A DNA stretch of 64,000 nt from Otis tarda. Lineage: Eukaryota; Chordata; Aves; Otidiformes; Otididae. The notes under the pieces are model-generated. The model had not been told where the DNA came from, ran no database searches, and saw only the letters and a program-made list of their open reading frames with translations. The first letter of the stretch is position 1, and each line of letters starts with the position of its first letter. The stretch spans positions 143,538,690 through 143,602,689 of the forward strand of contig CM048553.1 in assembly GCA_026413225.1 (NCBI GenBank), written 5' to 3'. This document shows positions 1-12,240 of this stretch, piece by piece. A program made the translations under genes and the position numbers.

Positions 1-180
1 GCCAGCTCATGTTGAGCTTTTTGTCCACCAATGATCATGAAGACCATGATCAGAAGTCCATGACTCAGCAGCTATGGACAGCCAAGGTACCCAGCTTGTC
101 TTTGTGCAGGACAGCAGATATTTCCCTTTCTGAAAAGCAGAAACAAGAAGAGTTGTTGCAGAGTAATAATCAGTAGCTCT
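1..180 (-). mobile_element. Degraded CR1 LINE fragment (RT region)
   Basis: Bases 6-19 match a 14-base word of the long CR1 copy (around 38,360) exactly. A second match, cccagc-tgt followed by -tgtgc, lies about 85 bases further on here and about 74 bases further on in the long copy. The part between is diverged and gapped. The order and spacing fit the reverse complement of the RT-downstream part of CR1 ORF2. It is cut by the window edge on the left and fades out near 180. It is older than the two young CR1 copies and has no reading frame. A chance match is possible but unlikely given two colinear words. Confidence 0.62.
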
Positions 181-3100
181 TGCTGGGGGCTTTTGACTCC
201 TTGGTACTTGCCCAGGTTGGGTTTTTTACTTGTTCAGCAGAGAGCTTTTCCAAACATGATGATCTGAAATTCCCTAAGTATAACTTCTTAAAATGTTGCA
301 GCTCCATGCACCTCTGATATTTATATATGATTATCCAATGATGAACTATTATTTTTATATTTAGATTGTTAAATTATGTCACTAATAAGTTATGTCACTA
401 ATATTACCCATGTAAAGTAAAACAGATTAGTGTGGTACTGTGAAACACTATTGTGTATGAATGTATAGTAAAATAGATCTGATGCTGTTATGTTTAATGA
501 ATAATACCCCCCATTAACACACATCTCTGCATTTCGGTAATTCCAGAACTATGGCACAGACCAATCAAGGAAATGCGTGGTAAACAAGCTAGAATTTTGC
601 TCCGGCTCTGCAACATAAAATACTTTGTGAAATTAGTGAGTGCTGTACGTGCAGGTGCTGTAGGATTAAGCAGATATTCAGGCGTACCCTCACCTTTCCT
701 CAGTTAACAAACATGCCCATCAAGATAAAGGAATAGTGTGGAGGAAAGAAAGCAATACTTGATCATTAATACATAAATGCAAAAATAGACTGCTGTTAGA
801 CATGCAGAAGTCAGTAAAACCACATGCTGTTTGGAGAGGATTGAATTATCTTCAAGCACTACCATCTAATTAAATATGTATATATTTCTAGGGCCTGAGC
901 TCTGGAAAGCATTCCTATTCAAGAGAGCGCTTAAGCATATGCTTAACTGCAGAACAGGGGCTTGGAGGAAGTATTAGTATGTGTAGTCAAAAGTACATTT
1001 AGCAGATGAGCAAACGAACTTCTTTTACAATCAAGACTGATGACAGTTTGCTATAGGTTAATCAATTGCCTGGTTTTGTTACTTTGTTTGAAGTTGTTTT
1101 TTTCTGTTAGATGGTGCAAAACATTGTTGTAAACAAGTAAATTGTTCTTTTTGATTAACAGATGGCTCATGACTAGCCAAAAATTAATTTTTAAAATTAA
1201 AGGAAAAGTGTTCCTTGCTGAAACCTTCTATGTTGCAGGTCATCCAAAAGAAAATTTATTAAAATGAAATTATAAACTTACGAAAAACAGGATTTATAAT
1301 GGAAACACTGATACAGCCATAACTATAACCATGTGAAACATGCTGCTATTATTTACTATGGTAACATTATAAAAAACTACACTGTTTGGGCCATTATCCT
1401 TATAGTTTTCTTTTCAGTACAAATCATTATATTTATTATCTGTCTTCTTGTATAGAGGGTCATGGAAAAGGCCAATCAAAAGCAGAAGCAGCCTGCTTTT
1501 CAAAAGGAAATGGGACCTATTTCTAATTCTTCTTCTTTATCAAATACAAGGAGTGCAGACTTTTTTTTTGTGAAAAATTGTTTCATGTAAGATAAAAGTG
1601 CAGATTATTGGTGAGAAAATGACACACTTTCCCCTACATCTTGAAGATTCTTGGGAGATATTGCCAGTTTTACTGAGAGATTTTTACCTTACTCACAAAT
1701 GCATTTCCTTACAGACTTCAAGCAGCAGGTGCTGGGGCTCTGAGTATTTATTTGGCAATACAGTGCATAATTCAGCTACTGTGACTCAGAGAGATGTCTT
1801 AGCAACGTAGTATCTTAGAATGAATATTGTACAGAGCATCAGACAAAATGGATGTTTTTAGAAATATTCATTTCTAATTTACAGGATGAAGAAAAACAAA
1901 ACTGAATTTGTGTTTGTTTCTCTCTTTTATCATTTCTTTCTTTCTCTATGTCTGGAAAAAATATGAATCTCAACACTGTTGTTCCTGCCTCCTTGGAAAT
2001 TGTCATAAACATAGATGTATTTTATCTATTTTATCAGACTTATTGACAGTATATAGACACAGAGTGCCTGGCTTACACAATTACCTTTATAATTATGAAT
2101 TATGACTAATAAATATGTGCCAGTTTTTTAACTCTTTCAAGCTGTAAAAGGGATGTGGTAAAAGTAACCTCTCTTCTATGGATTGGGCAAGATGTGCTTT
2201 GTGTTCAGAAAGCCTTCAATGTAAAACATGAAAAATAGCCTTGAAATTGTATTTAGGAAGTGCTCCATGACCGTTGACTCATCACTAACTCGAGATGAAA
2301 CATCAATATATGTGGAATCTCTTTTTTTTTTTTTTCCTGAAACACTCATTTGACTTAGACACCAGTGTAAGATAGCACAATATGATTATTCCATATTGAA
2401 AATAACTTTTTACTGTGTTCTCTTTATCTACGGTAAGATACCATCCATTAAAAGCATGACTTGGAACTGTAGTGAGTCAATATTAAAACCGATGATTTAA
2501 TACTATTATCTGCATGACAACTATGCTTAATTCAGTAAACATTCCTGACATTGTAAACACGGCCAGTATAGCTGTTAATACAAAGTAGGCAAATTGATTG
2601 ACAAATATGTTTAGAGATACGGGTCTCTGAGAGACTATGGATCAGTTGTTTACTGATAACTGGCAGGATGCTCTGACTCAATTGCTGACAGTTAAGCTAA
2701 AGAAAAAAAGCCACTTTATGACTGCAGCTTGATGAAATAATATTCCTGCATTTTTTTCGGACTACACTGCCAATTTAGGAGCATCAGCTCTGCCCAAGAA
2801 AGCTGTGTCACTACTGGAAAATGATCATGCTGCTAACACACAGCGGTGTTTCTAAAGTTGTGACACCCAAAATGCTTCACAGTATTTGATGAATACTTAT
2901 GACAATTAAAAATTGCTTTATTTATTATGAAAGTAAACCTTGAACATAAGAGTTAATGCAAATGGATTTTATTTTATACTACCTATTGTTATCTCAGGGT
3001 ATGTCAATATTACGTTCTTCAAAAGAATGGATAGGAAATGTTTATCAGTAGACAATGAAGGCAAATAGATTGTTTATGACACTATAGGGAATACATTTCT

Positions 3101-3376
3101 TGGCAAGATTTTGAAGTGCAGTCAAGAGGGTCATTCTTGTGGCTGCTTTTGTTGACATTCATCATAACTGAACATCTATATTGTAAAATATGTAGTGTTT
3201 TTGCACCAAGTGATTCTCTGGGTACAGCATATTGTGTTTGTATTGGACTTTGATGGCACAGTCACAAAAGATAGGATGTTCAAATACTGCACATATCACT
3301 GCTGCTTCTCTTTTAAATGTTTCTTGAATTGCTCATTGCAATTTACAGATCACTACCAAACTTTAATTGTTAATTT
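181..3376. other. Unique AT-rich DNA, no gene seen
   Basis: All six frames are broken every few tens of codons. The only longer frames (60-70 codons) have no recognisable domain. A run of 14 T lies at 2322-2335. The block at about 2560-2880 is listed separately as a candidate regulatory element. Confidence 0.6.
2560..2880. promoter_or_regulatory. Candidate conserved non-coding element
   Basis: This block is less AT-rich than its flanks and carries words typical of developmental enhancers: TGATTGACA at 2595-2603, which is the core of a composite PBX-MEIS site, and TGACAG at 2686-2691, a MEIS/TGIF-type site. No open frame explains its composition. The call rests on texture and motifs only; short motifs occur by chance, so the status as an enhancer is inference. 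Confidence 0.25.
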
Positions 3377-3421
3377 AATGTCAATTTAATGTCAATTTTA
3401 ATGTCAATTTAATGTCAATTT
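3377..3421 (+). repeat. Short minisatellite, 11-bp unit x4
   Basis: The unit aatgtcaattt occurs at 3377-3387, 3388-3398, 3400-3410 and 3411-3421. A single extra T separates units two and three. The copies are otherwise identical, which points to recent tandem duplication and likely length polymorphism. Confidence 0.9.
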
Positions 3422-4689
3422 TTTGAGTATACTTGGATATATTTTTTCAGCATTCATGATCTCCGCTTATTTCTGACAATAAAGACTGGAATCGTATTTT
3501 GAAAATAAATAAGGAAATCAAAGATATTTTTTATTTTAAAATAACATACACCATAAACCGATGTTTATATTTCAATTTGAGTTTATTTGCATATTCTTAG
3601 ACAGTTTTTGCTAAACTAATGTCTTAGTGCATTAATTTTACTACATACAAATACAATGTCAGGCAAGGTAAAATCATACAGTGGATATGATCAAGGAATA
3701 TTGCTGTTATGAGGATTACAGAAATATAGCTAGTTTCAGAAAAATGTTGCATTTCATATCACCCCATTTTGCATGTTAATGTCTCATTAGTAGGACAGGG
3801 AATTCCAGTTTTTACAAGGTCTATAAAAATTGCTGAACAACAGGCAGTGAAAGGAAGCCTGGAGAAGCAAAAGCCTCATCACCACCCAGACCCTTTATAC
3901 TCTTATTTCAACAATGCACTGGAGTCTGTACAACTACTCAACAAAAATAATAGTCTCAATGTGTGTAATCACTGCAGTTAGTACAGCATATTTTATTTAC
4001 TATTGAAGTTATTAATGGTATTGTATTTTTAAGACTTACAAATGATATTTCTTTTATTTATGACAACTTACATAGCTGTTCCACTCTACCCTGAGCTTGC
4101 CCTAAGTAACCTGTTCATGATATCTATCTTTTTTCATTTTAAGTAGTCACTCCTACTCCTTTTTCAGAACAGGCTGGCTTTGTTCAGCTGCTCAGTTGCT
4201 TAGACCCACATTGAGCAGTGGTAGCACAGACCCGCGCAGCCTCCCGCCATGCTTTGTCCTGGTTGAAAGTGGATATAAAATAAGGGCTGTTCTGATTTGG
4301 CTTCATCTCGTGCCTACTTCACACTCACCAGTGTGAGTTCCCAGCTGGTTCAGAGCAAAACAAATTCAGTCATTATCAGCACAGATACATTTTTACAGAA
4401 CAAAGTATTGTCAGCATGCCACACTCTCCATGTTTGATTAATGTGCACATTCAATACAAATCAGGATGGACCTTACAGAGAGCTCAGTTCATGTAATTGA
4501 GGCCAAATTTTAGGAACTGCTGATTGGTGAGGTGATTTTGAAAATGTGGCACTTTACACAGAGATCAGTGCCTTGCTGCATTAATGTCATATAGGACGTC
4601 AGAGGTCTTTTTTGCAGATCTGTTGTCTGAAGGTGCAGTCTTAAGATGCACACAGGTTGGAGGGGCATCGTCACTGCTCCTATATGTGT
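3422..4689. other. Unique AT-rich DNA, no gene seen
   Basis: No repeat or coding signal is recognised. A 70-codon plus-strand frame at 3769-3981 shows no family features. A slightly GC-richer stretch lies around 4190-4340. Confidence 0.5.
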
Positions 4690-4790
4690 TCTAATTATTT
4701 AAATATCACAGCTGCCCTATGAAGCAGATGGTCAGTAACACACCCATCTGAAAGCCTGGAAAACTTGAAGTAAGAACCCAATTGTGATAG
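4690..4790 (-). repeat. Possible MIR SINE fragment
   Basis: The plus strand reads like the reverse complement of the MIR 3' half: a 'cacagctgccctatgaagcagat' type segment followed about 30 bases later by 'cccatctgaaagcctggaaaact'. These correspond to the MIR segments with an accctatgaggta word and an acagatgaggaaact word. Divergence is high, as expected for a repeat of amniote-ancestor age, so this call is tentative. Confidence 0.45.
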
Positions 4791-6296
4791 AAGAGTAAAT
4801 ATTTTTTGCTCCTGATTTGCAGTCCAAAATGCAGAAGGGAAATATGAGATGATCCCCTCAAATACTCAAGCGATGTTAATGGAGTCCAAGAAAGTGCAAC
4901 TCACAGGATAAGAAGTCAGATGGAGGAAGCTGGACGTTCATGATAGGACAGGGAAACTATGCCAACAGAACAGATACATAAGGGGAACCATAAGTTACAA
5001 AACCAGAGGCTTATTTCATATACACTTCTCTTTTTGGCCTTGTGGTCTAGCCACAACACCGTGCTCCTTTCCTCCATGAATTTGAAGTATTAGGCTTTTA
5101 ACCAAATTTACATAAATGCAAAAAGTTAGAAATATATAAAATATAAATAGAAAAGCAAATTTTTAGATTAAAATTTAGGAGCTTGAATCTAATCAAAATA
5201 TTTATATATAAAGTGCTAAACTAAGAACTGATGATAAAGTTAGCGTAATGAGTTCAAAGTAGACTTTGAAGAGTAGACAAAGTCTATCTGGATTTCCTAA
5301 CTATAATGTTAAGTTCAGATACAATGCAGAGGAAGAAATACATCTTTAAATGAGTCTAAGTGTAAATAAACCCTCACTTCTATTTGGCTAAATCAGAGAA
5401 GAAAGCAGCTTTGTTCTACTACATTTCAAAGGGCATTAAAGATGCTCGCAGTTGCATGTATATGAAAACCCCACCGTCTTCACTGTTCTCAACATTGAAA
5501 TCCATTATATTCATTAAAAAGAGCTTGGCACTAAAATATCTGAAGATCAAAAGTATTTGGAAATGTTTAAATCATCAGCCTTTACTGATACGCACTTCAA
5601 GAGAAATCACCTAACATTTAGATCAGATACCTACCATCCAATCTGAAAGCAAGCTATTAAAATTGTTCCCACTCTCCTTTGTAAGTTTGCCAGTCTCACA
5701 TGGTACGGTGCATCAGGCTGGCATCCAACATGATGCCGCATAAACAAGAGGACTGTATTGTACATCATCAGAAATATGTGAAAATTCATTTGGATCTGCC
5801 ACCAGCTATCAATTTCGACAAGGAATGTATCTGCTCTGGTTTAATTAGAGAGGATGAAAGCAGGGCATACAGGTCAGCCTCCCCAGTGCTTGCACACCAT
5901 TGGAAACTGTGCTTTGTGGCAGTCTGCTAAAATAGTCAGGACAGGTCAAAACCAGACATTTTCTCTATAGAATATTCCACTTCCCACTTCAGAGGCATTA
6001 GCCATATCTGCTACAACACCAGTAGCCACAGGTTGCAGATGGGGAGTGACTTTAAAAAAAGTATTCAATTTTGTTTTCCAAGTCAGCCGGAGGAATACGT
6101 CCATCTTTCCCCTTAGCCAGTCTCAGAGATGAGATTTGACTGACTTTGGTGGGGTACCTCCTGATTCAGAGCAATGCAAAAGAGACAACCTCAAACTTCT
6201 GGGAAAAGTTCTTTGGCTGTAAAAGTGGTGTCGCTCCATATTGCACCTAAGATATGGGCTTCTGTGCTTGATTTTTTTTATATTTGTGAGGGCTAA
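4791..6296. other. Unique AT-rich DNA, no gene seen
   Basis: Two 76-codon plus-strand frames (5384-5614 and 5700-5930) lie here. Neither has domain motifs and both sit in frames that break soon on either side. I call no gene. Confidence 0.5.
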
Positions 6297-6314
6297 ATAT
6301 ATATATATATATAT
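6297..6314. repeat. (AT)9 microsatellite
   Basis: Nine uninterrupted AT dinucleotides. Confidence 0.95.
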
Positions 6315-6388
6315 GTTTATATGCACACACTGTTATACAAATCAGGGTTATAATACTTTTCATCCAGAATTACCCTGTAACTGTCCTT

Positions 6389-6402
6389 AAAAAAAAAAAA
6401 AA
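6389..6402. repeat. Poly-A run (14)
   Basis: Fourteen consecutive A. No flanking retrotransposed body is recognised on its 5' side. Confidence 0.9.
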
Positions 6403-8006
6403 TCTTCTCTCCTTTCCTTGATTCACTCCTTTTATCTTATTTTAAGTCTGTTTTTTGAGGGTATTACATTTATAACGAATTTCCAAAACTGCAAGGAAAA
6501 CAGATTTTAAAAAATCCTTTAAATATTCTTATGCCCTTAACTTCATATTGTTTCCAGTACAGTTGCATTTTACAAAGTAATTACATTACTACCAGCCCAC
6601 CCAGATAGTTTGTGACCTGGACTTTCACTCGTCTAAAAGTGACTTTCATTTTCATGTTGACTTTACTCTGTGCCTATTTGGAGGTTCATTCAGTGAAATA
6701 AAATTGCTTTGCAATTATTTCTACTTACAGAAATACGACAGCTTGAATTTTTATGTTAATTAATCTTTGGTTTTTTTTATTATTGTTTGGCTGCCTATCA
6801 TAAATTTCCTTGCAATCCAGTCTTAATGCATTCTATAAATTATTGTGGTTTCTCCCTGGCCCATCATGCCTTGCAAATAGTTAACTTTGCATGGATTTCT
6901 GTTGTTTGCCCTAATATTATCATATGTGTAATCCAGCGGGAATGGTTCGCATCTCTGAAAATATACGTGATTAGGAAGGATACTTGTCGGGAATGAGCTC
7001 TTGGTCAGTCTGTAGTCTTGTTCTAAGTATGAATGTCTGTAAAAAAATTAAAACACATTAAAAAAAGATGAAAAGTAATATCAACTCCAGTGCGTACTGG
7101 ACTGAAGGGAACAAACAAGGCATTACATTTCTTCTTGTTTTGCTGGCTCAGTGAAATTAGGAAGCCACTGTTTCCTCACCTGCATGCCCAGTTAAGGGCC
7201 ATCTGTTTCCTGTTTAAATGTAGTATCTTACATAGTTTTTCCAAAACCTCACTTGCATTAATCAACACAATCCCAATAAACAGAAGCACCAAATCTTTCT
7301 TACTTAAGGAAAGCATTTTGGTAGCTGCAACTCAAACACAGTCTAGCTTTACCACAGTGCTTTATTTTCACTAACATTCACTTTTGTTCTCTGCATTTTT
7401 AAAATTTCTCATCTAGTTCTAGGCTGATTTTTCAAGCTTTCTGCAACAGCCTGAAGTCCTTTTTGTTACTGTAGATTAAACTAATAATATGTTGATTTTG
7501 TCACTAAAGCTTTTAATCTGGGTCCGGTGTCATGTGTTGTACTTAAACATCCTCATGAATGTTATTATAAATTTAACACTGAGTTAAAGATAATAAGGTC
7601 AAATGTGTCCTTGACGTTATACTTTGCCTTTGATGAAGGTAACAAATAATGAACGTCGCTTGGTCTCCTTATTATCATGGTTTAGATTTACAGGAAATCA
7701 TTGGTGGATGGATACTCCTGGCAGGGAGAATCAATGGGCCAAATTGGCTACTTGGATTGCAGTAAGATTTACACAGAGAAATAATATATTTTATTATATC
7801 AAATAATTACAGTATTATGATGCCACCACAATGAATGCAGACACTATAACTATCAGGTGTCATCTTTAGAAGAGATTTTTTGATAAAGTATCATTGACAT
7901 CAGGATATTTTTTTCTTTTAATTTTAAATAGGAAATGTAGATTATTAATATATGTAAAACGGGACAAAAGGAGCTTATAAAATGACTGAGTGTAGTATTT
8001 AATTTC
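6403..8006. other. Unique AT-rich DNA, no gene seen
   Basis: The longest frame is 94 codons (7090-7374, plus). It is low in conserved features and ends in AT-rich sequence. No splice-framed exon is recognisable. Confidence 0.5.
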
Positions 8007-8031
8007 ATACATACACACACATACACACACA
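8007..8031. repeat. CA-rich microsatellite
   Basis: An interrupted (CA)n/(TACA)n array, about 25 bases. Confidence 0.9.
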
Positions 8032-10067
8032 GAAAGGCTCTTCAAGAACTTCATTAAGGTTTTCAGAATCAGTCACTCAAATGCTAGAAAAGATGGCTTG
8101 GGCAACACTGATTTGGCTCATTTTTTGCATTCATTCTGGTACAGCCCTTAACTGCATGGTTGATGTCAAGCTGTACACAAGGCCCCAGCTTGCCCATTGT
8201 ACCTGATGGACAACCCCCACTTAACAAGCTGTTGTTCTGTATTTTGTTGTCTCCTTATTGCTCAGTGCGTGCTGTGAGACTATATTTATAGCATACTTTT
8301 CATACGTTCCCCAAAGGCAGAGTCAGTTATTTTTGGGCTTGTCTCTGGTGCTCATTGCTAGCAGGAGAGCTGCAATGACCGTGGGCAGAGCTGTGCAACT
8401 CCTGCAGTGGCATAACACACAGATACAACACCTGCAAGTCCATGCCATGCAGTGTCTCCTGCAAATCCTGCCATGCCAGCAGTGCATCTAAGTGCTTTGC
8501 CAATTTATTTTTCTCAAGAAGTGGAGATGGTTCTCAATAAGTCTCATCAAGTGGGTAGTTATGGTGCTGTTATTACTTTCAGGCTAAAGCTGAAAAAATT
8601 TTGATGAAAATAAAAACTTTGATCTAATTTTGGATCAACTAGATATACCGAGCAACAGATTTTTTTTCGAGCCCTTGGGAAGACTCTGCGGCATCCCTGT
8701 ACACATACAAACCTCTTTCACTTGTGTCAGACATAAATGTTTACCACTTCTGCAAATCAAATATCTCAGTTTGAAATCAGGACCCAGGAAATGAATAAAA
8801 TACAGTAATTTACATCTTGTGGAAAGTCTGCTTTAAGTGATTGCCCAGCATCACTCGATAATACTGCAATTTTATGCAATACATTTTGCTGGAATCCAAC
8901 CCTTTACTCTGTAGTCCTAATATAATTTCATGTCCATTCTGCACACAGGCATCTGACCTTTCTTACCCTACCCCTACTCTGGTGAGTCACTTGGTGCTGC
9001 TGTTTTATCCTGAGGTCTGTGCCCAAATCCCTGTCACTCCTCGTTTCAGCTGATCCTGTCAAAGGTTGGATGCAGCTACCTGTGACCTCCCTGACATGCT
9101 CCCTGGAGTCTACATCCCACAGAGCAGCAGTGTGTACAGGTCACAGCAAGAATGGGGACAAATTTGGTAGGAGAAGAACTGCTTTTCATAGTCCCAGTGA
9201 AGACCAGGGACCAACAAAGTTGCACTGGCTGCACATTCGTAGGAAGAGGACTTATTCCCACATCAGCTCTGCCCACCGGTGACTGTGGGTCTCCAGTAGT
9301 GCAGCAGGCCATGGGGGAAAATAGGGAGATTAATGCTGCCCCATCACCACCACCTACACTGGCATATGTTGCCACTTAAGTGGGCTGACTTTCAACAATA
9401 ATTCAAGCTGGGGCGACAGGCAGCCCTGCACAGACTGGCTTTCTCTCACCTGTAGGCTAGATACAAAGACTGCTTAGACAAAGCCATAGTCCATGCCTCA
9501 GTGCAAGGAAAAAGGTGGAAGTCTTCACAGCTGTAATACCAGTATTCTTCAACATGAGAAAAACTGTGTAGGATCCCTCTCGAATGGGGCTCAATTACGT
9601 TGGCTGAAATTTTCTCAAAAAATCTAGCCTAGGGCAGAGACAAGGCAAAGAACATTAGCCCAAATAGCTCAAATTTGGCTAAGCTCTAAGAAACTGAAAT
9701 CTGGAGAGTGTCTGGCAACCTTAAACGAGAGGCTGTGTTTCCAGTTCCACTTAGAATCTGCTGAAAAGCCAGCATGAATGCAAATTGAAAGCTATTAAAG
9801 TGAGCTGAACAACCAGAACGTTTAGCAGCTCGGTCAGAAGTGCACGGCTCAGGACAAGGAAGTTGTTTCAGCTTGTGAGTCAAATAAGTAAGGATAATAA
9901 ACAGGGACTGGCATAAAGGGTTAAAGCTTATACAGCTGTTTTGTCCTGTGTGTATTGAACTGAGCTGGTATTGTAAGATGACTTAAGCAACTTATGTTTC
10001 TATATAATAGCATGATTTTATAAGTTTATAGAAGCAACAAAGAATGCAAAGCAGGTTGCATAAAGGC
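8032..10067. other. Unique DNA with a GC-richer patch at 8.99-9.39 kb
   Basis: The patch at about 8990-9390 gives overlapping frames of 75-99 codons on both strands (for example 9076-9375 minus). That is what higher GC does to stop-codon frequency; the translations show no domain, repeat or signal peptide that I recognise. The rest is AT-rich and featureless. Confidence 0.5.
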
Positions 10068-10081
10068 AAAAAAAAAAAAAA
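10068..10081. repeat. Poly-A run (14)
   Basis: Fourteen consecutive A. No LINE or processed-transcript body is recognised upstream. Confidence 0.9.
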
Positions 10082-11125
10082 GAACACTTCTGAAAGGAAC
10101 AACATTGCTGACAGAGACAGTTTCATGGGAGAAGAAACACAGGGCTCAATTTACAAGGGGATCTTAAGGATCTCAGTGCCTCCTTAGGCACTTAAGTCCA
10201 ACATTTAGGCATCACTGGTATCTAATGACATTGTCTCACCTTGTCTAATCCTGTAGGTACCTCTGCTTCCCTGACATCTTGTGAAAACAAGAAATCCAGA
10301 GAGGCCGAAGTAGCGAGGCTCACCATTTGTGCCTTAAATAGCCACAGGTTTGGCTTCCTCTGCTTAGGCCACTGGTGGGACTGGATCTAGCAGGCTCAGG
10401 TAACACAGGGTAAGAGGATGAGAGAGTGACTGCATCCACATTTTTACCTAAGAGGTCAGTAGGTCTTTTTGTTTTGGTTTGGTTTTTTTAACTTGGACTG
10501 TGAAAGGTCCAGTTCTAAAACTCCCCTTTGTGTTGGGCCCTTAAATCACATCTTTCGGTTCCCCAGAGAATGCCCTTGGCTGCGAGGTGACCGGCGGTGG
10601 GTCTGAGTAGTGTGTGAATCTGTATGACATAATGCAATATTTATTTGGGCTGGTGAACAGATAAAGGCAAGAAAATGACTCTGTAAAGTGTTTTTTTTTT
10701 TAACACACTTGAATTAGATTGAACATAAGTAAAAGCCCCTCCTTAACAGGTCAGCATTCTGCTTTCATGAATGTGAATCTTCATGCCCACCCCTTCCTAT
10801 TTACTCTATAGAGTACCCCTGAGAACTGACCGAATCAGGACTGGGAACTCCATTAGATGGCAGGACGCTTTAAGATGACAAAGTTCAGCACAGCAGCAAA
10901 TAAATCTCTCTGCTCACTTCCCCCTTGAGATGACTTCCTTCCTTGTTTCCTGTGGCTGGATATGTGCTATGCAGGAGAGGGGGCAGGGTGACTACCTGGT
11001 GTAAATCCTTCTCTCCACTTGCTGATATTTTAATTAAAGTTAACCTTTCAATAGTATATCTGAAGTGACATATTCCTGACTTCACTCTACCTGTCTCTGT
11101 TGTAGTCTTCCGAAGGCAGACTGGT
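10082..11125. other. Unique DNA, no gene seen
   Basis: Moderate GC, with occasional CpG near 10,560-10,600. No frame above 66 codons and no recognised repeat. Confidence 0.5.
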
Positions 11126-11258
11126 AAAGCTCCAACACATCATATGTAAAAGCTCCAACACACATAACACAGTAAATGTTATGTTATGTATATGACTCGT
11201 TATGTGTTACTATAATGAGTCTTTTTCTGAGAGCCTCATATAAGGCTCTCTGAGAGCC
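11126..11258. repeat. Nested direct and inverted repeat cluster
   Basis: Within 133 bases there are two copies of aaagctccaacaca (11126-11139 and 11149-11162, 23-bp period), an inverted pair ACACATAAC / GTTATGTGT (11160-11168 and 11199-11207), a direct repeat tctgagagcc (11226-11235 and 11249-11258), and a perfect 8-bp stem GAGAGCCT / AGGCTCTC with a 6-base loop (11229-11236 and 11243-11250). These could be relics of a small palindromic element or of replication-slippage and template-switch events. No transposon family is recognised. Confidence 0.75.
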
Positions 11259-11739
11259 AAACATGACACCACAGATAGTGGAAATTAAAATGAAAAACTT
11301 TATTTGTGTAATATTCCAACATATTCTGCTTTTGCTAAAAGAGACATTTTCTAGAAGAAACAGCTCAAAAAAAGTCTGCCCCTGAAGTGTTTCCTATGCT
11401 GTGTTTTGGACCTGGAGAAGCCTCCCTCTTCCTGCAGGGAAAAGACCCTAACTCTTCTCGCCAAATTGCTCCTGAAGAATCAGGGCAAGGTTGCAAACAT
11501 GCACCAATGCATAGTCACTCCTCTTGCTGTTTCGCCTTACAGTCCTTCCTCTTAACTCATATTAATAAATTCAGAATAAATCAAAAGGATGTAGGAAAAG
11601 AGGTAAGTAGCAGTGTAAGGACCCTCTGCTTTTATGTCCTTGTTTCTCATCCAACTATAACTTATACAATAGTATGTATAATACGTTAGTCCCCGGGTTT
11701 TCACTTTTATAATTTCACAGTGGCCAAATCACAGAAAAA
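11259..11739. other. Unique DNA, no gene seen
   Basis: A 100-codon plus-strand frame (11387-11689) has no recognisable domain. Nothing else is supported. Confidence 0.45.
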
Positions 11740-12240
11740 TACATCCGCCAGCCTACTGTTAGCTACTTTGTTCTTCCCTCTAGTATTTTCCTTTCATGTC
11801 TTATTTCTATTTTGACCTCCTCTTTCTTATTTCCAGTTCTTTCTCCCTCTTTCCAGTATTATAATGCCTCTCCCTTCTTACTAAACTTCAGTTCTACTTC
11901 CAGTCACTGTGGAATTTGTTTAGTTTTTCCTTTTTGTCTGTCATTTTCTGCTTTTCTCTTTATAGCATTACCACTCTTCCTTTTGCTGATCTATTATTTT
12001 CTCTGGTTACCCAAATTCTTTACTTCTTTCTCTCTGTAGAGATTTCATTACCTTTCTCTGTTTGTCTGCCTTCTACCCTTCCTTGAGTTTTTCCTTCTTT
12101 CTCTTCAGATGCATTTTCTGTGTCTCATTACTATCCCAGAATATTTATTTTCTGACTTTAATGCAGAAAGTTTTATTCATTTTGTCTAGCATTTCCATAG
12201 ACTCAATTCTCTCTCATGTGAGAATTCGCTCTCATGTAAG
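11740..12240 (+). repeat. Pyrimidine-biased low-complexity tract
   Basis: For about 500 bases the plus strand is dominated by T and C in short words such as ttctttc, cctcttt and tccctct, without a fixed repeat unit. Frames of 75 and 61 codons inside it are rich in Phe, Leu and Ser, simply reflecting the base bias. It resembles tracts at 56.6-57.6 and 62.7-62.9 kb. Purine/pyrimidine asymmetry of this length can come from a decayed CT-rich simple repeat. Confidence 0.65.

Noticed and set aside
3195..3389. Short frame containing FVLDFDGTVT, like HAD-phosphatase motif I
   Set aside because: Only this one motif is present. No cap or motifs II-IV, the frame turns into low-complexity sequence and ends in the minisatellite. 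Coincidence is the simplest reading.
9076..9375. 99-codon minus-strand frame
   Set aside because: Lies in a GC-richer patch with similar frames on the other strand; no family features.
10068..10081. Poly-A run as the tail of a processed pseudogene
   Set aside because: No cDNA-like open or decayed coding sequence lies upstream on either strand, and no flanking duplication is visible.
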